From Salinimicrobium sp963739625 (lineage in GTDB: Bacteria > Bacteroidota > Bacteroidia > Flavobacteriales > Flavobacteriaceae): a DNA stretch of 64,000 nt. Positions within the stretch are counted from its first letter, which is position 1, and each line of letters begins with the position of its first letter. The notes beneath the pieces were generated by a model. The model saw only the letters and a program-made list of their open reading frames with translations. It was not told the DNA's origin and ran no database searches. Shown here one piece after another: positions 56,087 through 64,000 of the stretch. The position numbers were made by a program, and so were the translations under genes. The stretch lies in the NCBI GenBank assembly GCA_963739625.1, contig CAVUAU010000011.1, positions 310,001 through 374,000 on the forward strand, written 5' to 3'.

Positions 56087-56119
56087 AATTTACAGGCCCT
56101 GCTGTAAATTCTATATTTG
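56087..56119 (+). promoter_or_regulatory. Perfect dyad abutting the promoter of the DUF4494 gene
   Basis: AATTTACAG and CTGTAAATT form a perfect 9+6+9 inverted repeat (56087-56110), and a perfect -7 box TATATTTG starts 2 bp later (56112-56119). The dyad therefore covers the -33 region, a typical repressor position. The predicted leader is about 13 nt. The regulator is unknown; the divergent receptor gene could share the control. Confidence 0.5.
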
Positions 56120-56138
56120 GCTCCCTAAAAAAAATGAT

Positions 56139-56657
56139 ATGAGCGTAATATGGTATGAGTGTAAGGTGAAATACAGAAAAACACACGAAACAGGAGAGCA
56201 AAAAGTGAGCACAGACACCTATTTGCTGGACGCGGTCTCTTATACAGAGGCAGAATCGAGGATCACAGAAGAGATGAAGGCCTATACCAATGAGGATTTT
56301 AGGATCATGAACATCAAGGTGGCAAATTTCGCTGAGGTGCACCCGTTTGAGAATTCAGATCGCTGGTTCAAGTCGAAAGTTTCTTTGGTGGCCCTTGACG
56401 AGGAGAGCGGGAAGGAGAAGAAGACAAATATTTACCTGCTGGTACAGGCCAATGACGTAAAAGAGGCTTTTGAAAACACAGAAAAAGCTATGGCAGAGAC
56501 CATGGGCGATTATTCCATTCCTGCAATCACCGAGTCTCCAATCCTGGACGTTTTTCCTTATTTTACGGGGGAAGAAGAGCAACTGGAGAAATATGGCGTC
56601 ATTGATAAGGACGAAGAAGTGAAAACTGAAGCACCCGAGGAAACTGAAGTTTCATAA
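56139..56657 (+). CDS. DUF4494 domain protein
   Basis: A 172-residue soluble protein of a Bacteroidetes-specific family. The start WYECKVKYRKTHETGEQKVS and the core DTYLLDAVSYTEAESRITEE are hallmark segments, and FRIMNIKVANFAEVHPFENS is another. The fold looks alpha/beta with two related halves (TDTYLLDAVSYTEAE and TNIYLLVQANDVKEA). It has no known biochemical role. A dyad and strong -7 box precede it and a terminator follows; it stands alone. Confidence 0.88.
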   Translation: MSVIWYECKVKYRKTHETGEQKVSTDTYLLDAVSYTEAESRITEEMKAYTNEDFRIMNIKVANFAEVHPFENSDRWFKSKVSLVALDEESGKEKKTNIYLLVQANDVKEAFENTEKAMAETMGDYSIPAITESPILDVFPYFTGEEEQLEKYGVIDKDEEVKTEAPEETEVS

Positions 56658-56669
56658 CTGCTGAAAAAG

Positions 56670-56718
56670 GTTTCAAAAATGACATTTTCAACACCTCTCC
56701 CGGGAGGTGTTTTTTTAT
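56670..56718 (+). terminator. Terminator of the DUF4494 gene
   Basis: ACACCTC and GAGGTGT pair around CCCG-type loop (about 56690-56710), with a T run behind. Just before it lies TCAAAAATGACATTTTCA, a member of the recurring hairpin family, so two stacked hairpins are present. Confidence 0.8.
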
Positions 56719-56747
56719 GCTCTAAAATCAAAACAACCGAAGAATCC

Positions 56748-57021
56748 CAGTTTTGGAAGTACAGGGCAACCAATGATGTTTGAAATGCCCGGTGGCGGAT
56801 TCGCGCGGGTGTGCACCAAAAAAGATACTTATCCCAACGGAAAAGAATTTGTAGGGGTAGGAGTACAGCCTGATATTCGGGTGACAAAAAGTTTGAAGGA
56901 CTTCCTCGAAAACAGGGATCCCGGATTGGAAAAAGCCGTGGAATTTGCAGTAGCCTCTAAGGACGATGATGGAAAACCGACCAATTCCGAATTAATTTGG
57001 ATAAGTCGAAGCGTTAGGTGA
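56748..57021 (+). pseudogene. C-terminal remnant of an S41 family peptidase
   Basis: The frame PSFGSTGQPMMFEMPGGGFA, then RVCTKKDTYPNGKEFVGVGV and QPDIRVTKSLKDFLENRDPG matches the end of the C-terminal processing peptidase domain (the G-S-T-G-Q turn and GVGVQPDI). The catalytic Ser/Lys part, PDZ and N-terminus are absent; upstream is the terminator of the DUF4494 gene. It is a truncated relic with about 90 of 400-700 normal residues. Not likely to be functional. Confidence 0.7.
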
Positions 57022-57036
57022 TATACTGAAAGGCTA

Positions 57037-57056
57037 TCCAAAAATACCATTTTTGA
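57037..57056. terminator. Hairpin after the S41 remnant
   Basis: CCAAAAATACCATTTTTGAG forms a short stem of the recurring family, 15 bp after the remnant's stop. No strong T run follows. The spacer up to 57275 has no further gene. Confidence 0.4.
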
Positions 57057-57275
57057 GAGGTGTTTGACGAGCTGAAATCTTTGCCAAACTTTCCTCTGCT
57101 CATGACAGATGTCATTCTTTAATTTTCAACTGCATACTACCTTTAGAGAGTTCATTGCTTGGCCTGTTGTTAGTGATGAACCCTCTTTTCAAAAATGGAA
57201 GATGATACCGTGCCGGTGTGAAAAGAGTCGTTAAGATGGCTTTTAGAGGTAATTGCCTCACTAAATATTCCGGTT

Positions 57276-58019
57276 ATGAAGGTTATCAAAAATCCGAAGG
57301 CAGACCTGGACAGGTTTAGCTTCATCTTTTTCCAAATTGGATTAATCATTATTCTCGGCTTCACGTATTTTGGCCTGGAGTGGAAATCTTACGGCAGTGA
57401 AGATCTGGATCTTCTGGAGTTACAGACGCCAGACCTGGTGCAGGAAGACATTCCGGTAACTCAGCTCAATACACCCCCGCCGCCACCGCCACCTCCACCG
57501 CCTGCAGTACCCGAGGTCATTGAGGTGATCGCCGACCTCGAAGAGGTGGAAGAAACTACCATCGAATCTACAGAAAGTAGCCAGGAGGACAAAATGCCCG
57601 AGATTGCACAGATAGCAGATATCGTCTATGAAGAAGAGGAAGAAGAGATCGAAAAAGTGCCTTTTACGATAGTAGAGCAAATCCCTACCTATCCCGGTTG
57701 TGAAAACCTGAAAACCAAACAGGAGCAAAAAAACTGCATGTCCCAAAAAATTGAGGCGCTTGTAAAAAGGGAATTCAATACCAGGATAAGTGAAGAGCTC
57801 GGGCTCACCGGTCTCAACAGGATCTACGTGGTCTTTAGGATAAACGAAAAAGGTGATGTGGTAGACATTAGGAGCAGGGGCCCCAACGTAAGGCTGGAAG
57901 AGGAAGCCGCGCGGGTAGTGAAGCTCCTGCCAAAAATGCGGCCGGGCAGGCAAAGAGATAAACCCGTAAGCGTGGAGTATTCCCTGCCCATTATGTATGA
58001 CGTAAGGGAGAGTATCTAG
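57276..58019 (+). CDS. TonB energy transducer
   Basis: A 247-residue TonB. One N-terminal helix (FSFIFFQIGLIIILGFTYFG, about residues 14-33) anchors it, a proline tract (NTPPPPPPPPPPAVPEV) and acidic linker span the periplasm, and the TonB_C domain follows (VKREFNTRISEELGLTGLNR, INEKGDVVDIRSRGPNVRLE, KLLPKMRPGRQ). Two cysteines (YPGCENL and KNCMSQK) lie before the final domain, as in Bacteroidetes TonBs. It passes proton-motive force to outer-membrane receptors, perhaps the one at 53626. ExbB/ExbD genes are not adjacent. Confidence 0.92.
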   Translation: MKVIKNPKADLDRFSFIFFQIGLIIILGFTYFGLEWKSYGSEDLDLLELQTPDLVQEDIPVTQLNTPPPPPPPPPPAVPEVIEVIADLEEVEETTIESTESSQEDKMPEIAQIADIVYEEEEEEIEKVPFTIVEQIPTYPGCENLKTKQEQKNCMSQKIEALVKREFNTRISEELGLTGLNRIYVVFRINEKGDVVDIRSRGPNVRLEEEAARVVKLLPKMRPGRQRDKPVSVEYSLPIMYDVRESI

Positions 58020-58215
58020 TGTTCAGTGCTCAGTGCTCAGTGATCATGGAAGTTTAGTTAGAAGTTCAGAATTAAATGAGGCTAAATTTGTTTTCCTTTT
58101 GCCGTTTTCCGTTCCCTAGTTCCGAATTAACAATTCCAAATTAACGAATCCCGAATCTCGAATCCCGTTTCACCAATCCCGAATCCCGAATCCCGAATCT
58201 CGATTCACCAATCCC
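58020..58215. repeat. Low-complexity tandem repeat array
   Basis: Short units repeat in a degenerate fashion: CAGTGCTCAGTG near 58020-58040, and AATCCCGAATCTCGAATCCC-type heptamers at 58130-58215. It fills the gap between the convergent TonB and porin genes. The second part resembles the reverse complement of the array at 53411. Confidence 0.75.
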
Positions 58216-58225
58216 CAATTACTAA

Positions 58226-59380
58226 TTACAGTAGCAACAAAGGTGCGATGAACCCAACCCGGAGTTCATTTTTATTATAATTGGAATTTCCCAGTTCATC
58301 TATGGCATAATCTGAGTAATCATAATACCGCCCGATGTAGGCCAGGAAAAACCGAAGGTCCAGATCCTTAAAGGGGCTGTAGTAGACAGTGGGAATCATA
58401 CCGTAACTGGTCCTGAAGTGATCCCTTTCTCCCTGCACTTTCCCAAAGGCACTGCTGGTCATGAGGGTGAGTAGCCCTTTGAATCTGGGGCTAAAGCGAT
58501 ACTCTGCCCTCAACCAGTTTTCGGTATAGGTTACCTCCTCTGCGATTTGGTCACTTCCCAGGATTTCGGTCATAATTCCTTTTGTGTCCACCTCTTCATA
58601 GCTGTAACCAAAGTCATACATGAGCGTGAGATCCCTGTGTTGGTATTTATGACCCAGGGTAAAAAAATAGGTGCCCCTTCTTCTTACCTGGTTGGAATAG
58701 CTCAGGCTGTAAATGGTCTGGAACTTTTTGTGGAAGAAGCTGCCGCGCCAGTTGCCCACAACCGCCACCGGCCAATCGGGTTCCTGAATATTTTCTGCAA
58801 CTACATCGCCGTAAAGGTCGTCGTAAAGCATGGTTCGGGAGTTCAGGATCTGGAAACCGAACTGATGCTCCGGCCACGCCTGATAGGTAATGCCGGCACC
58901 GGTAACGTAGGCCAGGGCATTGTTGTAGATATCGTTGAATTCCAGAATCTCCATGGCACTGAACTCATACTCATAGCCGCCGTAAAAGGCGAACATTTTT
59001 CCAACTACGAGATTAAGTCGAGGGGTTGCTTGCACATCTATATAGGCGAGTTCAATATTGCTGCCCAGCTGGTCCAGGGTTTGTACATCGCCACCCTTAT
59101 TGAAGCGATTTCTAAACCGGAAATTCACTTTGTCGTGTACTTTTGCTGAAATGCCCATCGCTGTAAACCCGTTCTCAAACTGGATTCCATTATAATAGTG
59201 GTCACCGCCCCTGTAAGTATACGCCTGGAACTCCATGCGCATATCAAAGGTCATATCGATGTTCTTTAGCAGATCGATCTTTTCAACAGGAATAAGAGGT
59301 TCGCGCAGGCTGTCATTGATTTGACCATAGTTCACCAGCGCAGAAAAGAATAAGACGATCGTGAAAAAGAACTTTTTCAT
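58226..59380 (-). CDS. Outer-membrane porin-like protein
   Basis: A 384-residue protein with signal peptide (KFFFTIVLFFSALVNYGQ) and beta-strand-rich mature part rich in aromatic residues (MTFDMRMEFQAYTYRGGDHY, NRFNKGGDVQTLDQLGSNIE, LNLVVGKMFAFYGGYEYEFS). It ends LRVGFIAPLLLL, a less usual barrel end. It fits the Bacteroidetes porin O/P type with a gated strand pattern. The substrate is unknown. Monocistronic by layout; it converges on the tonB gene. Confidence 0.78.
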   Translation of the reverse strand: MKKFFFTIVLFFSALVNYGQINDSLREPLIPVEKIDLLKNIDMTFDMRMEFQAYTYRGGDHYYNGIQFENGFTAMGISAKVHDKVNFRFRNRFNKGGDVQTLDQLGSNIELAYIDVQATPRLNLVVGKMFAFYGGYEYEFSAMEILEFNDIYNNALAYVTGAGITYQAWPEHQFGFQILNSRTMLYDDLYGDVVAENIQEPDWPVAVVGNWRGSFFHKKFQTIYSLSYSNQVRRRGTYFFTLGHKYQHRDLTLMYDFGYSYEEVDTKGIMTEILGSDQIAEEVTYTENWLRAEYRFSPRFKGLLTLMTSSAFGKVQGERDHFRTSYGMIPTVYYSPFKDLDLRFFLAYIGRYYDYSDYAIDELGNSNYNKNELRVGFIAPLLLL

Positions 59381-59735
59381 GGAAGAGGGATGAAATGACT
59401 AAGGCTCCTGAAGTTAAGCAATTATTTTGGAATATGTTGGTAGTCGTTAGTCGTTGTCATTAGATGTTGGCTCTTCAATGATCTATGAACAATAAACAAT
59501 AAAGCTTTCCAGACGCTCTTCGTGGCCTTAGATTTTAGCTCGTTTTGCTTTGTGTGAAAGTAGACTTTAGCTGTTAGCTATTAGCTGTTCAATAAAAATT
59601 TGAGCTGTGATAAAAATTTAACTATTTGTGTAATAGCTTTTTATGTAATTTAAGGCTTGCATTTTTCATGTAGTTCAGGAATCCTTACCTGGAGAGCCTC
59701 CCGGAAATTTTTTAGAAGAACCAAAACAAAAAGCT
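59381..59735. other. Repeat-rich intergenic region
   Basis: A 355-bp spacer with degenerate units TAGTCGTTAGTCGTTG (59441), ACAATAAACAATAAA (59489) and TAGCTGTTAGCTATTAGCTG (59570). The stretch 59515-59565 is related to 61793-61840 (both contain CTTCGTG and TTTTGCTT-GTGTGAAA). No gene is seen. Confidence 0.55.
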
Positions 59736-60671
59736 ATGTATACAAAGCAAAAGATCGTGCCATGCCTGTGGTTCGACAACCGGGCTGAGGAGGCTGCAAA
59801 ATTCTACACCGGCATCTTTAGCAATTCAAAAATAAATTCTGTGGTGCCATATCCGGGGGTGGGACAGGAGATCCATGGGAAACAGGAGGGTTCGGTAATG
59901 ACTGTAGGGTTTGAACTGGAGGGCAACCATTTTTTAGCCCTTAATGGAGGCCCCGAATTTAAATTTAATCCTTCCATTTCACTTTTTATGATCTGTAGGA
60001 ATGAAAAGGAGATCTACCGAATCTGGAACGAACTGTTTGAAGACGGAAAAGCTCTCATGCCTCTTGATGCATACGATTGGAGCTCCAGGTATGGCTGGTT
60101 AGAGGATCGCTACGGGCTCAACTGGCAGCTCATGATCGATGACAGCGGGCATAAACCTGCTCAACGTATATCGCCATTGTTGTTCTTTACCGGGAAAAGT
60201 CGGGGAAAAGCTGAAGAGGCCATGAACTTCTATACTTCGGTTTTTGAGGACTCCAGGGTGGTAGGCATCGAGAAATATTCCGAAGAAGACAAAAATGAAT
60301 ATGCTTTAGGCGCTGTAAAACACGCGCAATTTCAACTTTTTGGAGAGACCTTTATGGTTATGGACAGCGCAATGGAAAATGATCATCCCTTCAACGAAGC
60401 CATTTCTTTTATGGTGCAATGTAAAGATCAACAGGAGATCGACAAATATTGGGATAAGCTTGGCCGGGGAGGAGACCCCGGGGCACAGCAATGTGGCTGG
60501 TTAAAAGATAAATTTGGTGTTTCCTGGCAAATCGTGCCTGCAGACATGGAAAAGATCATGAATAACCCCGACAGGGAAAAGGTCAACCGTGCCATGGAAG
60601 CACTTCTGCACATGAAGAAGATCGAGATCAAAGATTTGCAGAATCCGGTTCGAAAAGGCCATCTTTCTTGA
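59736..60671 (+). CDS. Tandem VOC/PhnB-like domain protein
   Basis: A 311-residue protein with two PhnB-type VOC domains. Both begin with the same pattern (KIVPCLWFDNRAEEAAKFYT and RISPLLFFTGKSRGKAEEAM) and end with KDKFGVSWQIVP or EDRYGLNWQLMI. Such domains use a paired beta-alpha-beta-beta-beta fold and often bind a metal through His/Glu, although the metal ligands are not all clear here. Function could be a dioxygenase-like or resistance enzyme. It stands alone with a repeat-rich spacer upstream. Confidence 0.85.
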   Translation: MYTKQKIVPCLWFDNRAEEAAKFYTGIFSNSKINSVVPYPGVGQEIHGKQEGSVMTVGFELEGNHFLALNGGPEFKFNPSISLFMICRNEKEIYRIWNELFEDGKALMPLDAYDWSSRYGWLEDRYGLNWQLMIDDSGHKPAQRISPLLFFTGKSRGKAEEAMNFYTSVFEDSRVVGIEKYSEEDKNEYALGAVKHAQFQLFGETFMVMDSAMENDHPFNEAISFMVQCKDQQEIDKYWDKLGRGGDPGAQQCGWLKDKFGVSWQIVPADMEKIMNNPDREKVNRAMEALLHMKKIEIKDLQNPVRKGHLS

Positions 60672-60853
60672 TATTTATCATCATAAAATAAGCAGCAATA
60701 TCTTAAATTTATTTGGAGGATCAAGAGATGATCTTTCAAGGCTGAGAGACCTGCTGCTGCTTGTAAGACTGTAAATCTGCTTTCGAATAATAACAGGGTC
60801 CCCGGCTTATTACTCCCCCCGTTTTAGTCATCTTGAACTTTAAATTTTACATC

Positions 60854-61613
60854 ATGGAAAGAGTCAAAGACAAAGTTGTCATCGTCACCGGTGGGGCACT
60901 GGGAATTGGAAAGGAAACCTGTATACTTTTAGCTAAAGAAGGAGCTAAAGTTGCCGTAACCGATATTCTTGACGGGAAAGGAGAGCAATTGGTCAAAGAG
61001 ATCGGCCAAACAGGGGGAGTCGCCAAATTCTGGCACCTCAATGTGGCCGACGAAACAGCAGTCAAAAAAGTGATTTCAGAGGTGGTTTCGGAATTCGGAA
61101 AGCTCGATGCCATTGTGAACAACGCGGGAATCGCCGGAGTGAATAAACCCACAGACGAGCTCACCGAAGCCGAATGGGATCAGGTGATGGACATCAATGT
61201 CAAAGGGGTTTTCTTCTGTACAAAACACGCGATTCCTCATCTCAGGAAAAACGGGCAGGGAAGCATTGTCAACCTTTCTTCCATCTATGGGCTCATTGGT
61301 GCCGGGGATGTTCCTCACTACCACGCTTCCAAGGGTGCCGTCAGGCTCATGTCTAAAAACGACGCCCTCATATACGCTAAGGATAAGATAAGAGTGAACT
61401 CAGTTCATCCCGGTTTCATCTGGACTCCGCTGGTGGAGGAGTTTGGCAAGGATATCCCCAATTTCAAAGAAAATCTAAACAACCTTCACCCCCTGGGACA
61501 TCGCGGGAGAACCGGCGGATATTGGTTATGGAATTCTTTACTTGATTTCAGACGAAGCTAAATTTGTCACCGGCAGTGAACTGGTGATCGATGGAGGCTA
61601 TACGGCGAGGTAG
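60854..61613 (+). CDS. Short-chain dehydrogenase/reductase (one frameshift)
   Basis: About 252 residues read across one extra G in the run 61505-61507. The first frame (from MERVKDKVVIVTGGALGIGK at 60854) has the NAD(P) glycine motif, DAIVNNAGIAG, the catalytic Ser in NLSSIYG, and YHASKGA (Tyr and Lys). After the shift it reads GEPADIGYGILYLISDEAKF, VTGSELVIDGGYTAR, the usual C-terminus, with stop at 61611-61613. Resembles glucose 1-dehydrogenase-like enzymes. The substrate is not known. Both halves are clean, so a sequence error is likely. Confidence 0.88.
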
Positions 61614-61990
61614 ATACTCAATTGACAATGAACAATTAACAGTGAACAATAGGTTCTGCCCTCTTTGCGGTCTCTGGGTGAAACCTTTTGGCTAATCAAT
61701 TATCAATTAAAGAGGACTAATCAACACTTAAGTTTCTGCGGAGATCTGCGGGGAAGTTTCATTGGAAAACAAAACTCTTATTTTTCCAGTCCTTCTTCGT
61801 GTTCTTATTCTTGAGCTTATTTTGCTTCGTGTGAAATTTTCGAAAGAGCCTATAGCCATTAGTCGTTAGTCGGTAGCTGATCAATATCAATTAGCAATAA
61901 ACAATAAACAATAAACTATACCCCCGGCCCCTGAAGGGGGAGAAGGAGAGCTTTTTGAAAAAGCCTTGGCGCTTAGCTGTTGGAATCTCG
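61614..61990. other. Low-complexity intergenic region
   Basis: Contains degenerate short repeats: TTGACAATGAACAATTAACA (61621), CTTTGCGGTCTCTGGGTGAA (61661), TCTGCGGAGATCTGCGGGG (61734), TTAGTCGTTAGTCGGTAG (61859) and ACAATAAACAATAAACTA (61902). No gene is visible. Some units match the spacer at 59381-59735. Confidence 0.55.
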
Positions 61991-62243
61991 CCGTCAGTTC
62001 GAGTGGCTTTCCAGCTGCAGCGCAGGTGGGAAGGTGTATCGAGAAAGAGGCGCTTCCACACTCCCGTCGTTCTCGATACTTTTTCTGCCCTGCTGCCGCA
62101 TTTCAGAAAAGTCAGTTCGAGTGGCTTTCCAGCTGCAGCGCAGGTGGGAAGGTGTATCGAGAACAGAGGCGCTTCCACACTCCCGTCGTTCTCGATACTT
62201 TTTCTGCTCTGCTGCCGCATTTCAGAAAAAACTCGAACTGACG
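61991..62243. repeat. Two tandem 118-bp units bounded by inverted repeats (REP/BIME-like)
   Basis: A unit starting GTCAGTTCGAGTGGCTTTCC at 61993 is repeated from 62111 with few changes. Each unit contains an inverted pair GTATCGAGAA and TTCTCGATAC. The whole block opens with CCGTCAGTTCGAGT (61991) and closes with ACTCGAACTGACGG (62230-62243), its exact reverse complement. An open frame runs through it into the UvrA gene but is repeat sequence, not protein. Confidence 0.88.
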
Positions 62244-62306
62244 GCTTCGGTACAAACCACAACATTCTTTCTATCTTTATCTTTTCAAAAAGAATCCTCC
62301 GCCTTT

Positions 62307-64000
62307 ATGCGCATCAAAAATGCCCACCAGAATAATCTGAAAAATATTTCTTTAGACATTCCCGAAAATCAACTCATTGTTGTTACCGGATTATCGGGTT
62401 CGGGGAAATCTTCCCTGGCGATGGATGTGATTGCTAATGAAGGCTACCGTTATTTTTTGGAGAGCCTCTCTGCCTACAATCAGCAGAATGCGCAGTTGAT
62501 TCCTACAGCCGAAGTTGATGAGATCCAGGGCCTGCCGCCGGTGATTAGGGTGGAGCAGTCGAAAAGATTCCAGTCTATAAATGCCACTTTTGGAACCCTT
62601 TCTGAACTGGCTGCTGTTTTCAGGATCTTGTTTGCCCGCTACTCCAGTGACGAAACACTGAGCAAGTCGCTCTTTTCCTTTAACCATCCAAAAGGGGCTT
62701 GTGAGGTCTGCCACGGGATTGGGCAGGAGGAATTCATTGATATCAAAAAACTGGTGGGCGATGAGAATAAAACTTTGCGCGAGGGAGCCATCACCACCAC
62801 TTTACCCTCCGGTTACATCGTCTATTCCCAGGTCACCGTAGAGGAATTGAATAAGGTGTGCCGCGCCCATGGTTTTAGTGTGGACGTACCCTGGAAAGAA
62901 CTTTCGGAAGAACAGAAAGATTTGGTCTTGAATGGGAGTGACCGGCATCAAGGTCTTTTACGGGAAACACTCCATAGAATCCCGCTTAAGGTGGCAGGGC
63001 CTGAAGGCAAAGCCGCGGGAAGAGGGATTTTACAAGGGCATGCTCCCAATAATGACCGATATTCTAAAACGGGATCGCAATCCTAATATCCTGAAATTTA
63101 CCAGTTCCCGTGTTTGCCCGGCTTGTAAGGGCGCGAGAATTAAGGCTGAACACCTGAAATATAAATGGAAAGGGCTGAATTTTCAGGAGTGGATGGACCT
63201 GCCTTTAAAGGAATTATTTGACAGGTTGAAAAGCGAGGAGTTTAGTGCCGGGGAAAAAGTTTTGGTCGACAAGATCTGTACGCAGCTGTTCGATCTCCTT
63301 CGGTTGGGGATGGAAGAATATCGGTTGAGCACTCCAAGTACAGAAATTTCTTCGGGCGACGCGCAGCGCATAAAATTGATAAGGCAGGTGAACAGTAGCC
63401 TGCAGGGCATTCTTTATGTTTTTGACGAGCCTTCCATCGGTCTTTCTGAAGATTACCAGCAGCATCTTCGACAGCTTCTGAAGCGCCTTATCGCCCGGGG
63501 CAATACCGTGATGTTGGTGGAGCACGACCTGAAATTCATCGAGACTGCAGACTGGATCATTGAACTGGGGCCGGCCGCCGGAATTCATGGAGGAGAAGTC
63601 ATTTTTAACGGACCTGTCAGGGAATTTTTGACTTCGGAAGGATTGCAGAGCCCTACTTTAGCTGAATTCCAGAAGGAAACTTCAGAGCCGGAACGAGAAC
63701 CAAAAAGAATATCTTCAGAAGATTTTCAGCCTCAAAAAGGGGATTTGACGGTGGTCCTTCGGAAGACGCCTGAAATCCTGGAAAGACTTCAGAAAACTTC
63801 CGAAGAAAAGGGCCTGAACCTGCTCACGGTTTCAGATCAACCTATAGGAAAAACACCGCGAAGCAATCCCGCGACTTATACCGGGTTGGCCGATAAAATA
63901 CGGGATCTCCTGGCGAAATCTCCTGAAGCCAAAAAACTTAAACTGGCTAAAGGGGCATTTTCCTTCAATAACAAGAGTGGTAGATGTGAGACCTGTGAAG
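62307..64000 (+). CDS. UvrA-like ABC ATPase without UvrB-binding domain, 3' partial (one frameshift)
   Basis: The start at 62307 (MRIKNAHQNNLKNISLDIPE) is the conserved UvrA N-terminus; the longer frame upstream is repeat DNA. Walker A is VVTGLSGSGKSSLAMDVI. The usual UvrB-binding domain between FARYSS and SLFSFNHPKGACEVCHGIG is missing. An extra A at about 62988 shifts the frame. It continues RWQGLKAKPREEGFYKGMLP, CPACKGARI (zinc cysteines), the signature SSGDAQRIKLIRQVNSSLQG, Walker B ILYVFDEPSIGLS, VMLVEHDLKF, and enters the second half before the window ends (NNKSGRCETCE). This is UvrA2/DrrC-like, associated with DNA-damage or drug tolerance rather than canonical excision repair. Confidence 0.85.

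Noticed and set aside
61980..62306. Long N-terminal extension of the UvrA-like protein
   Set aside because: The open frame upstream of 62307 runs through the tandem repeat units in a repeated, low-sense peptide. The family N-terminus starts exactly at 62307.

Overview
The window looks like chromosomal DNA of a marine-type Bacteroidetes, most likely a member of the Flavobacteriaceae. Pointers are a CusA/CzcA pump fused to a TolC-like domain, TonB/OMP_b-brl_3 outer-membrane proteins, a SusE/SusF-type remnant, a two-component propeller kinase, DUF4494, genes without Shine-Dalgarno sequences, and -7 boxes of the Bacteroidetes form TAnnTTTG. I see no tRNA, rRNA, CRISPR, IS element, integrase or phage gene.

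Layout. 0-1.5 kb: end of a heme oxygenase, a methyltransferase and a SpoIIAA-like protein. 1.7-9.4 kb: a metal-efflux operon (RND pump fused to an outer-membrane factor, adaptor lipoprotein, OmpR-type regulator, sensor kinase) with three 11-bp-spaced direct repeats in front that look like the regulator's own operator. 9.4-15.8 kb: two dehydrogenases, small unknown genes, a DUF438/hemerythrin/PAS protein behind a perfect dyad, and a U32 protein coupled to a ferredoxin. 16-22 kb: glycogen synthase, a SulP anion transporter and glycogen phosphorylase. 22-34 kb: a signalling island with two class III adenylate cyclases, two kinases with near-identical H-boxes, two sibling receiver domains, an HD phosphohydrolase, YitT and a lipoprotein paired with a propeller kinase. 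34-45 kb: PhzF, a flavin amine oxidase, a luciferase-like monooxygenase, a VKOR/SPW pair, a multi-PAS kinase, an M49-like lipoprotein and a candidate small RNA. 45-53 kb: gamma-carbonic anhydrase, CDGSH protein, a vWA protein, a porin-BCCT-universal stress protein module, an M50 protease and a formate/nitrite channel. 53-64 kb: an outer-membrane receptor, DUF4494, TonB, a porin, VOC and SDR enzymes, and a UvrA-like ATPase running off the end. Intergenic DNA in this last part is rich in short tandem repeats.

A property of the whole window matters to any user: at least twelve loci are broken by single-base insertions or deletions while the reading frame on the far side stays clean and conserved. 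This affects the RND pump (twice), an epimerase, glgA, the TPR-cyclase, the amine oxidase, the PAS kinase (twice), carbonic anhydrase, the outer-membrane receptor (a compensating pair), the SDR, the UvrA-like gene and small genes. I read most of these as sequence or assembly errors rather than true pseudogenes and annotate the genes across the breaks. Two genuine-looking gene remnants (SusE/SusF-type and S41 peptidase) are marked separately.

The most promising system is the 22-34 kb island. From a shared divergent intergenic region, one operon carries kinase, receiver-adenylate cyclase, YitT and HD phosphohydrolase. The opposite one carries a surface-type lipoprotein and a giant propeller kinase, followed tail-to-tail by a lone receiver and then by a second, membrane-anchored TPR adenylate cyclase. 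This suggests phosphorelay control of cAMP synthesis and possibly of its breakdown.
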